NCBI GenBank assembly: GCA_035632955.1
Contig: DASQFU010000047.1
Span: 1 to 5,633 of the forward strand
Reading direction: 5' to 3'
Length of the DNA: 5,633 nt
Source: DASQFU01 sp035632955
GTDB taxonomy: Bacteria > Eisenbacteria > RBG-16-71-46
Shown: positions 1 to 5,633 of the stretch, one piece after another
Numbering within the stretch: the first letter of the stretch is position 1
How the letters are laid out: every line of letters begins with the position of its first letter
The notes under the pieces: generated by a model
Seen by the model: only the letters and a program-made list of their open reading frames with translations
Databases searched by the model: none
Told to the model about the DNA's origin: nothing
Position numbers and translations under genes: made by a program

Positions 1-1262
1 CGGCGGTAATCGCCGAGCCGCAGATTTCCGAGATCGCGGCCGTCGACGAGCACCCGCCCCTCTGTCGGCCGGTTGAACGCCATGATCAGGCCGATCATGG
101 TGCTCTTCCCCGAGCCGCTGGAGCCGACCAGGGCCGTGGTCGTGCCCGCGGGAGCCTTGAAGCTCATGCGCTTCAGCACCGGCACCCCGGGGGTGTAGGC
201 GAAGTTCACGCCCTCGAACGCGATGTCGCCGCGCAGCGCGTGCACGGGTTGGCGCTCCCGTTCGCCTTCGAACTCCGTCTTTGTGCCGAGAATCTCGCGG
301 ATCCGGTCGAGGCCCGCGAACGCTTCGGTGAGCTGGGTGCCGATCGAGGCGAGCTGGAGAAGCGGCGCCGCGAGCGTGCCCGTGAGAGCGATGTACGTGC
401 CGAAGTCTCCGAGCGTCATCCGGCCGGCAAGGATGGCGGGGCCGCCGACCATCACGAGGATCACGCCGATCACCCCTGCGATCACGCCGGAGATGGCACC
501 CGCGGCAGAGACGCCAGTCATCGTTTTGGCAACCAGCCGGAACAAGCGATGCGCGCCGCGCGTGAACACGAGCTGCTCGCGGCGCTCGGCGTTGTACGCC
601 TTGACGATGCGGATGCCGCCGAGCGTTTCGGCGAGCCGCCCGGTGATCTCCGCATGAATCCGGCCGCGGTCCCGGAACAGTGGCCGCAGGTGGCGGAACG
701 CGAACGTCATGCCGCCGCCGAACAAGCCGAGAAACACGAGATTGAACAGCGTCAGCTTCCAGTCGAGGTAGAGCAGCCAGCCGAGCGCCATCACGGCGGT
801 GACGACGCTGCTCGTGAGCTGCACGAGCCCGGTGCCGACCAGATTGCGCACGCCCTCGGCGTCTTCCATGACGCGCGAGATCAGAATCCCGGTCTGCGTG
901 GAGTCGAAGTAGCGGACCGGCAGGCGCGTGACGTGCTCCATGACGCGCTTGCGCATGTCGGAGATCGCTCGCTGCGCGGCCACGCCCAGGATCTGCGACA
1001 GGGCGAACGACGTCAGGGTCTGCACCAGCACGGCCGCGCCCAGCACGCCGGCGATGAGCGGGAACAGCTCGGGCCGGTGTTTGCCGATCGCCTCGTCGAT
1101 CACGATCTTGGGCGAGAGCGGCAGCACGAATCCGGCGGCGCGATTGATCAACATCAGCCCGAGGCCGAGCAGCAGTCGCGGACGATGCGCCCGTACCAGA
1201 TCCTTGGCTTCGTGCCAGGCGTCGGAGAAGCGGATGTGCTTCTTTTTCTCCTCCTCGCTCAT
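1..1262 (-). CDS. Type I ABC exporter, fused membrane and ATPase domains (MsbA/MdlB-like), 3' end outside window
   Basis: This gene encodes an ATP-driven exporter half-transporter of the inner membrane, expected to work as a dimer; the substrate cannot be told. The first 420 residues are present. The membrane domain spans roughly residues 25-310, with hydrophobic stretches near 29-50, 64-90, 145-166, 171-189, 252-280 and 284-305. It carries the family signatures RYFDSTQTGILISR (117-130) and ETLGGIRIVKAYNAE (212-226). The ATPase domain begins near 345, with an aromatic A-loop candidate at Tyr356 and a complete Walker A, GSSGSGKS (380-387, catalytic-site Lys386). The Q-loop, LSGGQ signature, Walker B and H-loop lie beyond the left edge, so an intact ATPase cannot be confirmed. 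The ATG at 1262 is chosen because GGAGG lies three bases upstream. It starts 45 bases after the DUF1028 stop and is probably co-transcribed with that gene. The family call is firm; a specific name such as msbA is not justified. Confidence 0.95.
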   Translation of the reverse strand, partial: MSEEEKKKHIRFSDAWHEAKDLVRAHRPRLLLGLGLMLINRAAGFVLPLSPKIVIDEAIGKHRPELFPLIAGVLGAAVLVQTLTSFALSQILGVAAQRAISDMRKRVMEHVTRLPVRYFDSTQTGILISRVMEDAEGVRNLVGTGLVQLTSSVVTAVMALGWLLYLDWKLTLFNLVFLGLFGGGMTFAFRHLRPLFRDRGRIHAEITGRLAETLGGIRIVKAYNAERREQLVFTRGAHRLFRLVAKTMTGVSAAGAISGVIAGVIGVILVMVGGPAILAGRMTLGDFGTYIALTGTLAAPLLQLASIGTQLTEAFAGLDRIREILGTKTEFEGERERQPVHALRGDIAFEGVNFAYTPGVPVLKRMSFKAPAGTTTALVGSSGSGKSTMIGLIMAFNRPTEGRVLVDGRDLGNLRLGDYR

Positions 1263-1265
1263 GCT

Positions 1266-1270
1266 CCTCC
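1266..1270 (-). promoter_or_regulatory. Ribosome binding site of the ABC exporter
   Basis: GGAGG on the minus strand (within GGAGGAG) lies three bases before the ATG at 1262. The spacing is short but the match is strong. It fixes the start, since a nearby ATG at 1279 is out of frame. Confidence 0.7.
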
Positions 1271-1307
1271 GGTTCTCATCGGCGCTTCGTGGATCGTAAT
1301 CCGCGCC

Positions 1308-2309
1308 TCAGCGGCCACGATCCATCCGCGAGCGTGGCCGCAAGCGTTGCACTTCCTCGATTTGGGCGGGATCGTTCGGGAACAGCCCAGCCTTGGCCAG
1401 CCGCGGGATCAAATCGACCCACCTGCGATCGCGCGCGAACACGGTACGAAACAACTTGAGCGCCTCCGGCTTGCGATCGTTCGTGTACATCGACACCGCG
1501 GCCCAGAACTGGAGCTCGACCACATCGGGTGCGAGTCGCGCGGCTTCCTCGTAGGCCTTCATGGCTTCGGCCGGCTTCTTCTCGCTGATGTAGGTGTCGC
1601 CCTGGTCTTCGAGGTTGTACGCCCGGCGCAGCCGGATCAGGCGGCGCAGCTCCTTCAGCGGCTCCTCGTGATCTTCGACGCGCAGATCCATGACGCGATC
1701 CATCCAAGGCTTGCCGGTGGACTGAGCCTTCACGATCAGGATCGCCGCCGACTGCTGGCCGCGGATGTCGCCGCCCGCCCGTTCCGCCGCTTCCAGAGCC
1801 TGCATCATGCGCTCCGCGAGGTCTCCCTGCGCCGCTTCGTACGCCTTGGCCATCGCCGGCCACACGGTCGCGTTCGCCATCAGGTTGGCCTGGACGGAGT
1901 AGTTGGCGCCCTGCTGGTGGCCGGCGTCGGGGATGCAGCTCGGCCCGGTGTGGACCGCGACCGTGCCTCGCGCGTCCACCATCGCCACTTGACGCCCCTC
2001 GGAGTGCGCGTCGGTGCGCACGAGAGAGTCGAGCGCTTGCTGAGCCGTGAGGCCGCCCCGCATGAGATCGAGACCCTTCGGCCCGTAGTCCACGAGCACC
2101 AGCGATTGGGTTGCCACCGCGCCGACGCCGGCCTCCGCCCACGGCACGATCGGGCCGACCGAGAAGTAATGGGACTGAACGGCGACGCCCATCTCACCGG
2201 TCGCCGGATCCCGGGCAACGATCGAGTAGGTGTGGACCAGGGGACTTGGCGGATCGCTCCTGGGGACAGCGAGCAGGATCAGCAGCGGGACGAATGAGCA
2301 CCATTCCAT
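1308..2309 (-). CDS. DUF1028 Ntn-hydrolase-like protein with C-terminal TPR-like region, probably exported
   Basis: The 333-residue product belongs to the DUF1028 family, placed in the Ntn-hydrolase superfamily; its reaction and substrate are not established. The DUF1028 core covers about residues 26-225. It begins HTYSIVARDPATGEMGVAV (26-44), where Thr27 is the candidate nucleophile by family analogy. It continues with VPWAEAGVGAVATQS (55-69), VAMVDARGTVAVHTG (108-122), ANYSVQANLM (135-144), GGDIRGQQSAAILIV (179-193) and DLRVEDHEEPLKELRRL (208-224). Residues about 230-310 form helical pairs resembling two TPR units (GDTYISEKKPAEAMKAYEEA and a following repeat). The tail is basic. A hydrophobic stretch (6-15) precedes the core, suggesting a weak signal peptide, although the N-terminus lacks the usual positive charge. 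An upstream in-frame ATG at 2402 exists, but 2309 is preferred: it has GGAGGT four bases upstream, begins directly with the hydrophobic segment, and avoids reading through the large palindrome. It probably forms an operon with the exporter downstream. Confidence 0.92.
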   Translation of the reverse strand: MEWCSFVPLLILLAVPRSDPPSPLVHTYSIVARDPATGEMGVAVQSHYFSVGPIVPWAEAGVGAVATQSLVLVDYGPKGLDLMRGGLTAQQALDSLVRTDAHSEGRQVAMVDARGTVAVHTGPSCIPDAGHQQGANYSVQANLMANATVWPAMAKAYEAAQGDLAERMMQALEAAERAGGDIRGQQSAAILIVKAQSTGKPWMDRVMDLRVEDHEEPLKELRRLIRLRRAYNLEDQGDTYISEKKPAEAMKAYEEAARLAPDVVELQFWAAVSMYTNDRKPEALKLFRTVFARDRRWVDLIPRLAKAGLFPNDPAQIEEVQRLRPRSRMDRGR

Positions 2310-2313
2310 GGCC

Positions 2314-2319
2314 ACCTCC
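2314..2319 (-). promoter_or_regulatory. Ribosome binding site deciding the DUF1028 start
   Basis: GGAGGT on the minus strand lies four bases before the ATG at 2309. This supports that start over the in-frame ATG at 2402, which would add 31 residues encoded across the inverted repeat. Confidence 0.75.
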
Positions 2320-2346
2320 GAGCGACTGTCAGTTTCAAGACGTCCC

Positions 2347-2380
2347 CGCGGTCTCGTTCCGCCCAGGGAACGAGACCGCG
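2347..2380. repeat. Perfect inverted repeat, 14-base arms with a 6-base spacer
   Basis: Arm CGCGGTCTCGTTCC (2347-2360), spacer GCCCAG (2361-2366) and arm GGAACGAGACCGCG (2367-2380) pair without mismatch. A further CCC (2344-2346) can pair with GGG (2386-2388) across a five-base bulge. It lies 37 bases upstream of the DUF1028 start codon and about 270 bases upstream of the plus-strand gene. No T-run follows on either strand, so it does not look like an intrinsic terminator. It may be a regulator-binding dyad, a 5'-leader hairpin on the DUF1028 transcript, or a copy of a dispersed palindromic repeat; the sequence alone does not decide. Confidence 0.9.
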
Positions 2381-2639
2381 CCTCTGGGGCGCGCACGACC
2401 AAGGAGCTTCACATACCGGCCGCGGCGATTGCACGCCCGTTTCATTGGACGGCTCTGTCGCGCTTGCAGTTGGGGTCTGCGCCGTGCCCGGGCTTGCCGA
2501 TATCACAGGCGCGACAACGCGGCCGAGACTTGCGAATCGGTCCGCATGACTCCGACAAATCGGGGCCTGTGCGCTTGCACGTCGTCGTCCCAGGGGGGAG
2601 ACTCCAGCCAGGCCGGCCAATCGTCGGCCCCCGCCCCTC

Positions 2640-2645
2640 GGAGGT
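2640..2645 (+). promoter_or_regulatory. Ribosome binding site of the 218-residue membrane protein
   Basis: GGAGGT lies four bases before the ATG at 2650. An overlapping ATG at 2646 is in another frame and abuts the site too closely to be used. The site supports 2650 over upstream in-frame starts, whose added residues do not look like protein. Confidence 0.75.
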
Positions 2646-2649
2646 ATGG

Positions 2650-3306
2650 ATGTCGCAGCTCCTTTGGATCGTTGCCGCAGCGGCCGCTGTGATCGCGCTC
2701 GGCATGGTCCTGCGATCGATCGGTCGCGTCGCGCGCGCGCGAACGCAGGCGCTCGATGAGGTCCGGCGCATGCTGCGTGGCGGCGTCGTCGAAACCCTGC
2801 CGGGCCGCGGTCCACAGGCGCGTGGACGCCTCGGTGAGCTCGAGATCACGGTCGACCTGCACCACGACGCGTCGCGGCCCTCGCAATCTCCGATGTGGCG
2901 CGTGCTGGCCGTCGGGCCGGTCAAACTCGAACGACCTCTGGAAGTGCGCACCGCGGCTTGGCAAGGCTGGATCGATCCCTGGATGCAGCTCGGCGAAACG
3001 TTGATGGTGCCGGCCAGCGTGGGCCCCGAGTTCACCGTGCATTCCGAGCACGCGACCTCGCTCGATCACCCGGTCGTGATCGCGCTCCGGCGTCAGGGGC
3101 CGTCGCTCGGGCCGGGCGCGTTGCATGTGCGCCACGATCTCATGCGCGCCGAGATTCAGTTCCGGCGGCGCACCGAGGACAACCGTCCGCTGTTCGGTTA
3201 CCTGCACGCGATGCGCGAGATCTCCGAAGTCCAGCCGGCCAAGAGCAGCACCACCGACTATTCCCGGCTGCGTCGCCTCGGCATCTCGCCGGGCGGGAGA
3301 GGATGA
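2650..3306 (+). CDS. Unrecognised 218-residue protein with one N-terminal membrane anchor
   Basis: I do not recognise a named family. The product opens with a hydrophobic segment (about residues 4-21, Ala/Val/Leu-rich). It is followed at once by Arg22, Arg26, Arg29 and Arg31, which by the positive-inside rule places the remainder in the cytoplasm. Residues 30-55 are charged and probably helical. Residues about 58-180 alternate hydrophobic and polar positions, as in a mostly beta fold, and are rich in Trp, for example in AAWQGWIDPW. The final 30 residues are basic and polar, probably disordered. There is no signal peptidase site, cysteine cluster or obvious catalytic motif. The start is set by GGAGGT at 2640-2645. 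Its stop overlaps the start of the DUF5916 barrel gene by four bases (ATGA), so the two are almost certainly co-translated and may act together at the envelope, which is an inference from order only. Confidence 0.8.
   Translation: MSQLLWIVAAAAAVIALGMVLRSIGRVARARTQALDEVRRMLRGGVVETLPGRGPQARGRLGELEITVDLHHDASRPSQSPMWRVLAVGPVKLERPLEVRTAAWQGWIDPWMQLGETLMVPASVGPEFTVHSEHATSLDHPVVIALRRQGPSLGPGALHVRHDLMRAEIQFRRRTEDNRPLFGYLHAMREISEVQPAKSSTTDYSRLRRLGISPGGRG
3303..3306 (+). other. ATGA stop-start overlap coupling two genes
   Basis: The TGA of the 218-residue gene (3304-3306) overlaps the ATG of the barrel gene (3303-3305). A GGAG-containing stretch (3296-3299) inside the upstream gene serves as the ribosome binding site. 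This arrangement usually means translational coupling and a shared transcript. Confidence 0.85.
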
Positions 3307-5546
3307 AGCGAGTTCTTCTCGCGGTTCTCCTTAGCCTCCTCGCGCTGGGCATGACGGCCGAGCCGGTGGAGGGGGCGGAGCGGCCCCAAATCGAAGTCGT
3401 GCGCGCCGGCGGGCCGATCCGCGTCGATGGCCGGATGGACGAGACGGATTGGGAGCGCGCACCACCGATCACCGCGTTCCGCCTCATCCTGGTGCGCGAG
3501 GGTGAGGCGCCGTCCGAATCGACCGAAGTCCGCGTCCTGCACGACGACTCCCACCTCTACTTCGGCATTCGCTGCGCGAACCGGAGCCCCGGCGCGGTGC
3601 GCGCGAGCCTCACTCCGCGCGATCAGATCCTCGATGGCGATCACATCTCGATTCACCTCGACACCTACCGCGACTTTCATCGCGCCTACATCTTCGGCGT
3701 GAATCCGTACGGCGTTCAGCTCGACGGCATCCTCGACGGCGACGAACCGGACTTCAACTGGGACTCGGTGTGGGACGCCGAATCCACGCGCGACGCGGAG
3801 GGCTGGGCGTCGGAGATCGCGGTGCCGCTGCAGGCGCTGCGCTTTCCCCAGAGCGGAGACGGGCGCTGGGGTCTTTGGATCAGGCGCGAGATCACGAAGA
3901 ACGACGAAGTGTGCACGTGGCCGCTGTACCGCGAGGGCGTCCAGGGCGACATCATGCTGCAGGCTGGAGATCTCGGCGGCCTCGCAAGCCTGCGAGGCGG
4001 CGGCGGACTCGAGCTTCAACCCTACGTGTCGTCGACGAACTTCGCGTCGCGCACGTTCGACGCGAACGAAGACGCCTCGGATTGGAACGACCGTACCGAG
4101 GCGGACGTCGGCCTGGACGTGAAGTACGGGCTCACGGCGACCATGGCGCTGGACGGAACCCTCAACCCCGACTTCAGCCAGATCGAGGCCGACGCCCTGC
4201 AGATCGACGTCAACCGTCGCTTTCCGCTGTTCTTCCCGGAGAAGCGGACGTTTTTCCTCGAGGGTTCCGAGATCTTCGCGACGCCCTACAACCTCGTCTA
4301 CACGCGCCGTATCGCCGACCCCGCGTTCGGCGGCAAGCTCACCGGCAAGGCCGGGCGGTGGCGTCTGGGCGCGATCGCGGTGCGCGACGACGGCGGGAGC
4401 AGCATCGACGGAGTCGGGGGCCGTGCGTTCGGGGACGGCCTCACGCAGGGCTGGTTCAGCATCGGGCGCGCTCGCTACGACATCGGCGAGAACTCGAACG
4501 TCGGGCTTCTGATCACGGACCACCGAAGCGATCGGGAATCGCTCGCGAGCGACACGGGTGGCATCATTCAACGAGTTCCCAACGGGGCGCAGAACACGGT
4601 CGTCGCCGCCGACACGCGACTCCGCTTGTCTCGGAGCTTCTTCTTCAGCGGGCAGATCGGGGGAAGCTGGACCCGGGTGGACAGCACCGCGGTGTCGGGA
4701 GCGGTGCGCGACGTGCGGGAACAGTTCTCGGACGCGCTCTACACGACCAACGCCTGGTACCAGGACGGCACCAGTTACGTGCTCGGATATCACGACTATC
4801 TGGGACCCGATTTCCGCACCGAATCCGGCTTTCTCGATCGCGTCGATGCGCGGACCAGCGCGTTCGAAGGCCACGTGACGATGCGGCCCAAGCGCGGCCC
4901 GCTCCGGACCTGGCAGCCGCAGAGCAACGGCAACGTGATCCACGACGCGCGCGGCATTCTCCAGGAGCGGCGTCTGGCCGGTGCGGTCGAGTGGTCGTTT
5001 CACAAGCAGACCCGCCTGCACACACGCTTCGCGCACGTGATCGAGCGCTGGCGGTCACGGGAATACGACCGCAACCGCTACATCCTGGAGCTCGAGAACA
5101 CGCTGTGGCGGCCGCTCGGCATGAGCTTCTTCGCGACGCTCGAGGACGGAATCTTTTACGCGCCGACGGATTCCGCCTCGTTCCTCGGTTGGCAGGAGTC
5201 CTATCAGCTGATCGGCACGATTCGGCCTGATCCCCGTCTCACGTCCGAGGTGACGGCCACGCGCAACCGCTTCAGCCGCTCGTATGGCGGCGCCGAAGTG
5301 TACGACATCTTGGTCGTCGGCGCGAAGACGACGTACCAGTTCACGCGCCGGCTGTTCGCGCGCCTCTATCCGCAATACGACACCGACGCCGATCATCTCG
5401 ACGTCGATGCTCTGCTCGCCTACGTGATTCACCCGGGCTCGGTCCTGTACGTCGGCGTGAATGGCGACCTGGATCGGATGGGCGACCGGCATCGCGCGAC
5501 CGGCCGCACCGTGTTCCTCAAGGCGTCATACCTGTTCCAGCCCTGA
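3303..5546 (+). CDS. Secreted CBM9-like domain plus DUF5916 outer-membrane beta-barrel protein
   Basis: The 747-residue product has a signal peptide (Lys2-Arg3, hydrophobic 4-17, probable cleavage near 24-25). An N-terminal domain like carbohydrate-binding module 9 covers about 30-230, with IRVDGRMDETDW (39-50), DDSHLYFGIRC (81-91), DGDHISIHLDTYRD (111-124), FGVNPYGVQLDG (131-142), WASEIAVPLQALRFP (168-182) and WGLWIRREI (189-197). The DUF5916 part follows, with the family hallmark LNPDFSQIEADALQIDVNRRF (287-307, 21 residues counted as L287 to F307) split here as LNPDFSQIEADALQ then IDVNRRF, and FPLFFPEKRTFFLEG (307-321). The rest, to 747, alternates aromatic and polar strands and ends in LKASYLFQP, as outer-membrane barrels often do. 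The family's transport or binding role is not established; glycan or peptide uptake or secretion is only a guess. Length is normal for the family and no frameshift is seen. The upstream in-frame extension to 2895 is rejected because the ATG at 3303 starts a clear signal peptide and overlaps the preceding stop. Confidence 0.95.
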   Translation: MKRVLLAVLLSLLALGMTAEPVEGAERPQIEVVRAGGPIRVDGRMDETDWERAPPITAFRLILVREGEAPSESTEVRVLHDDSHLYFGIRCANRSPGAVRASLTPRDQILDGDHISIHLDTYRDFHRAYIFGVNPYGVQLDGILDGDEPDFNWDSVWDAESTRDAEGWASEIAVPLQALRFPQSGDGRWGLWIRREITKNDEVCTWPLYREGVQGDIMLQAGDLGGLASLRGGGGLELQPYVSSTNFASRTFDANEDASDWNDRTEADVGLDVKYGLTATMALDGTLNPDFSQIEADALQIDVNRRFPLFFPEKRTFFLEGSEIFATPYNLVYTRRIADPAFGGKLTGKAGRWRLGAIAVRDDGGSSIDGVGGRAFGDGLTQGWFSIGRARYDIGENSNVGLLITDHRSDRESLASDTGGIIQRVPNGAQNTVVAADTRLRLSRSFFFSGQIGGSWTRVDSTAVSGAVRDVREQFSDALYTTNAWYQDGTSYVLGYHDYLGPDFRTESGFLDRVDARTSAFEGHVTMRPKRGPLRTWQPQSNGNVIHDARGILQERRLAGAVEWSFHKQTRLHTRFAHVIERWRSREYDRNRYILELENTLWRPLGMSFFATLEDGIFYAPTDSASFLGWQESYQLIGTIRPDPRLTSEVTATRNRFSRSYGGAEVYDILVVGAKTTYQFTRRLFARLYPQYDTDADHLDVDALLAYVIHPGSVLYVGVNGDLDRMGDRHRATGRTVFLKASYLFQP

Positions 5547-5633
5547 CGAGAAAGCACGGCCGGCCTTCCTTTCGCGGGGCCGCGAGGCGCGGGACCTAGG
5601 CGCTCGGCATTCCCGACGCCCAGCGTTCGCCGA
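5547..5633. other. Right-hand flank without a supported gene
   Basis: The 87 bases after the barrel gene hold no start codon with a ribosome binding site. On the minus strand a reading frame is open from the right edge to a TAG at 5596-5598, giving at most twelve residues. This could be the tail of a convergent gene outside the window, but it is too short to judge. Confidence 0.5.
5599..5620. terminator. Weak candidate terminator hairpin after the barrel gene
   Basis: GGCG-C-TCGG pairs with CCGA-CGCC around a five-base loop (CATTC), giving eight pairs with one bulged C, 52 bases past the stop codon. No T-run follows on either strand, so an intrinsic terminator is doubtful; position between possibly convergent genes is the main argument for it. 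Confidence 0.2.

Larger units (their letters stand above)
2310..2649. other. Divergent intergenic region (340 bases)
   Basis: This region separates the starts of two oppositely transcribed gene pairs, so promoters for both should lie here. I see the two ribosome binding sites at its ends and a large perfect inverted repeat at 2347-2380. I do not see a convincing -35/-10 pair on either strand; a TATGTG-like -10 on the minus strand (2411-2416) has no matching -35 box. Reading frames cross the region, but none has a ribosome binding site or protein-like composition. A GC-rich stretch just before the plus-strand gene (2593-2636) could form a leader stem (GGCCG at 2611-2615 with CGGCC at 2625-2629), but stems this short are common in such DNA. 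Confidence 0.75.

Noticed and set aside
80..100. Inverted repeat CCATGATC / GATCATGG with a 5-base spacer
   Set aside because: It lies in the ATPase coding sequence right after Walker A and results from codons for Met-Ile-Gly-Leu-Ile-Met; family constraint explains it.
240..2297. A very long plus-strand reading frame (685 codons) opposite the exporter and DUF1028 genes
   Set aside because: It spans two well-supported minus-strand genes and the gap between them, has Arg/His/Asp-rich composition without domains, and is the expected antisense shadow of GC-rich codons.
2411..2416. TATGTG-like -10 box on the minus strand upstream of the DUF1028 gene
   Set aside because: No -35-like sequence occurs at the proper distance, and promoter consensus for this lineage is unknown.
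2230..2649. Upstream in-frame extension of the 218-residue protein
   Set aside because: It would begin inside the DUF1028 gene on the other strand and cross the palindrome. The residues are not protein-like, and GGAGGT directly precedes the ATG at 2650.
4539..4552. Perfect 14-base palindrome TCGCTCGCGAGCGA inside the barrel gene
   Set aside because: It has no spacer, is a simple GC-rich alternation within coding sequence, and nothing nearby suggests a regulatory role.
3258..5036. A 592-codon minus-strand reading frame opposite the barrel gene
   Set aside because: The sense strand carries clear CBM9-like and DUF5916 motifs; the antisense product shows no motif, ribosome binding site or plausible composition.
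5596..5633. Possible C-terminal tail of a convergent minus-strand gene ending at TAG 5596-5598
   Set aside because: Only twelve codons are visible, which is too few to distinguish from a chance open frame.

Overview
The window is GC-rich DNA from what looks like a Gram-negative bacterium. It encodes a signal-peptide-bearing outer-membrane barrel of the DUF5916 type together with a DUF1028 protein. That combination, with strong GC bias at third codon positions, fits phyla such as Gemmatimonadota, Acidobacteriota or Candidatus Eisenbacteria. This assignment is an inference from gene content, because no rRNA or tRNA is present to anchor taxonomy.

The layout is two divergent gene pairs around a 340-base intergenic region. 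Leftwards (minus strand), a DUF1028 Ntn-hydrolase-like protein with a C-terminal TPR-like tail (2309 to 1308) is followed after 45 bases by a type I ABC exporter (from 1262). The exporter runs off the left edge just after its Walker A motif. Rightwards (plus strand), an unrecognised 218-residue protein with one N-terminal membrane segment (2650 to 3306) overlaps by four bases (ATGA) a 747-residue secreted CBM9-like/DUF5916 beta-barrel protein (3303 to 5546). The last 87 bases hold no supported gene, only a weak hairpin.

The intergenic region holds the clearest non-coding signal: a perfect 14-base inverted repeat with a 6-base spacer (2347 to 2380), 37 bases upstream of the DUF1028 start codon. 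It has no T-tract on either side, so it is more likely an operator, a 5'-leader hairpin or a dispersed palindromic element than a terminator.

The DUF1028 protein, the exporter, the anchored protein and the barrel all point to the cell envelope. No pathway or substrate can be read from the sequence, and joint function is only suggested by gene order, the ATGA overlap and the shared divergent region. I see no mobile element, CRISPR array, tRNA or rRNA. I do not see a clear new defence or biosynthetic system. The best candidates for novelty are the 218-residue protein coupled to the barrel, and the large palindrome.
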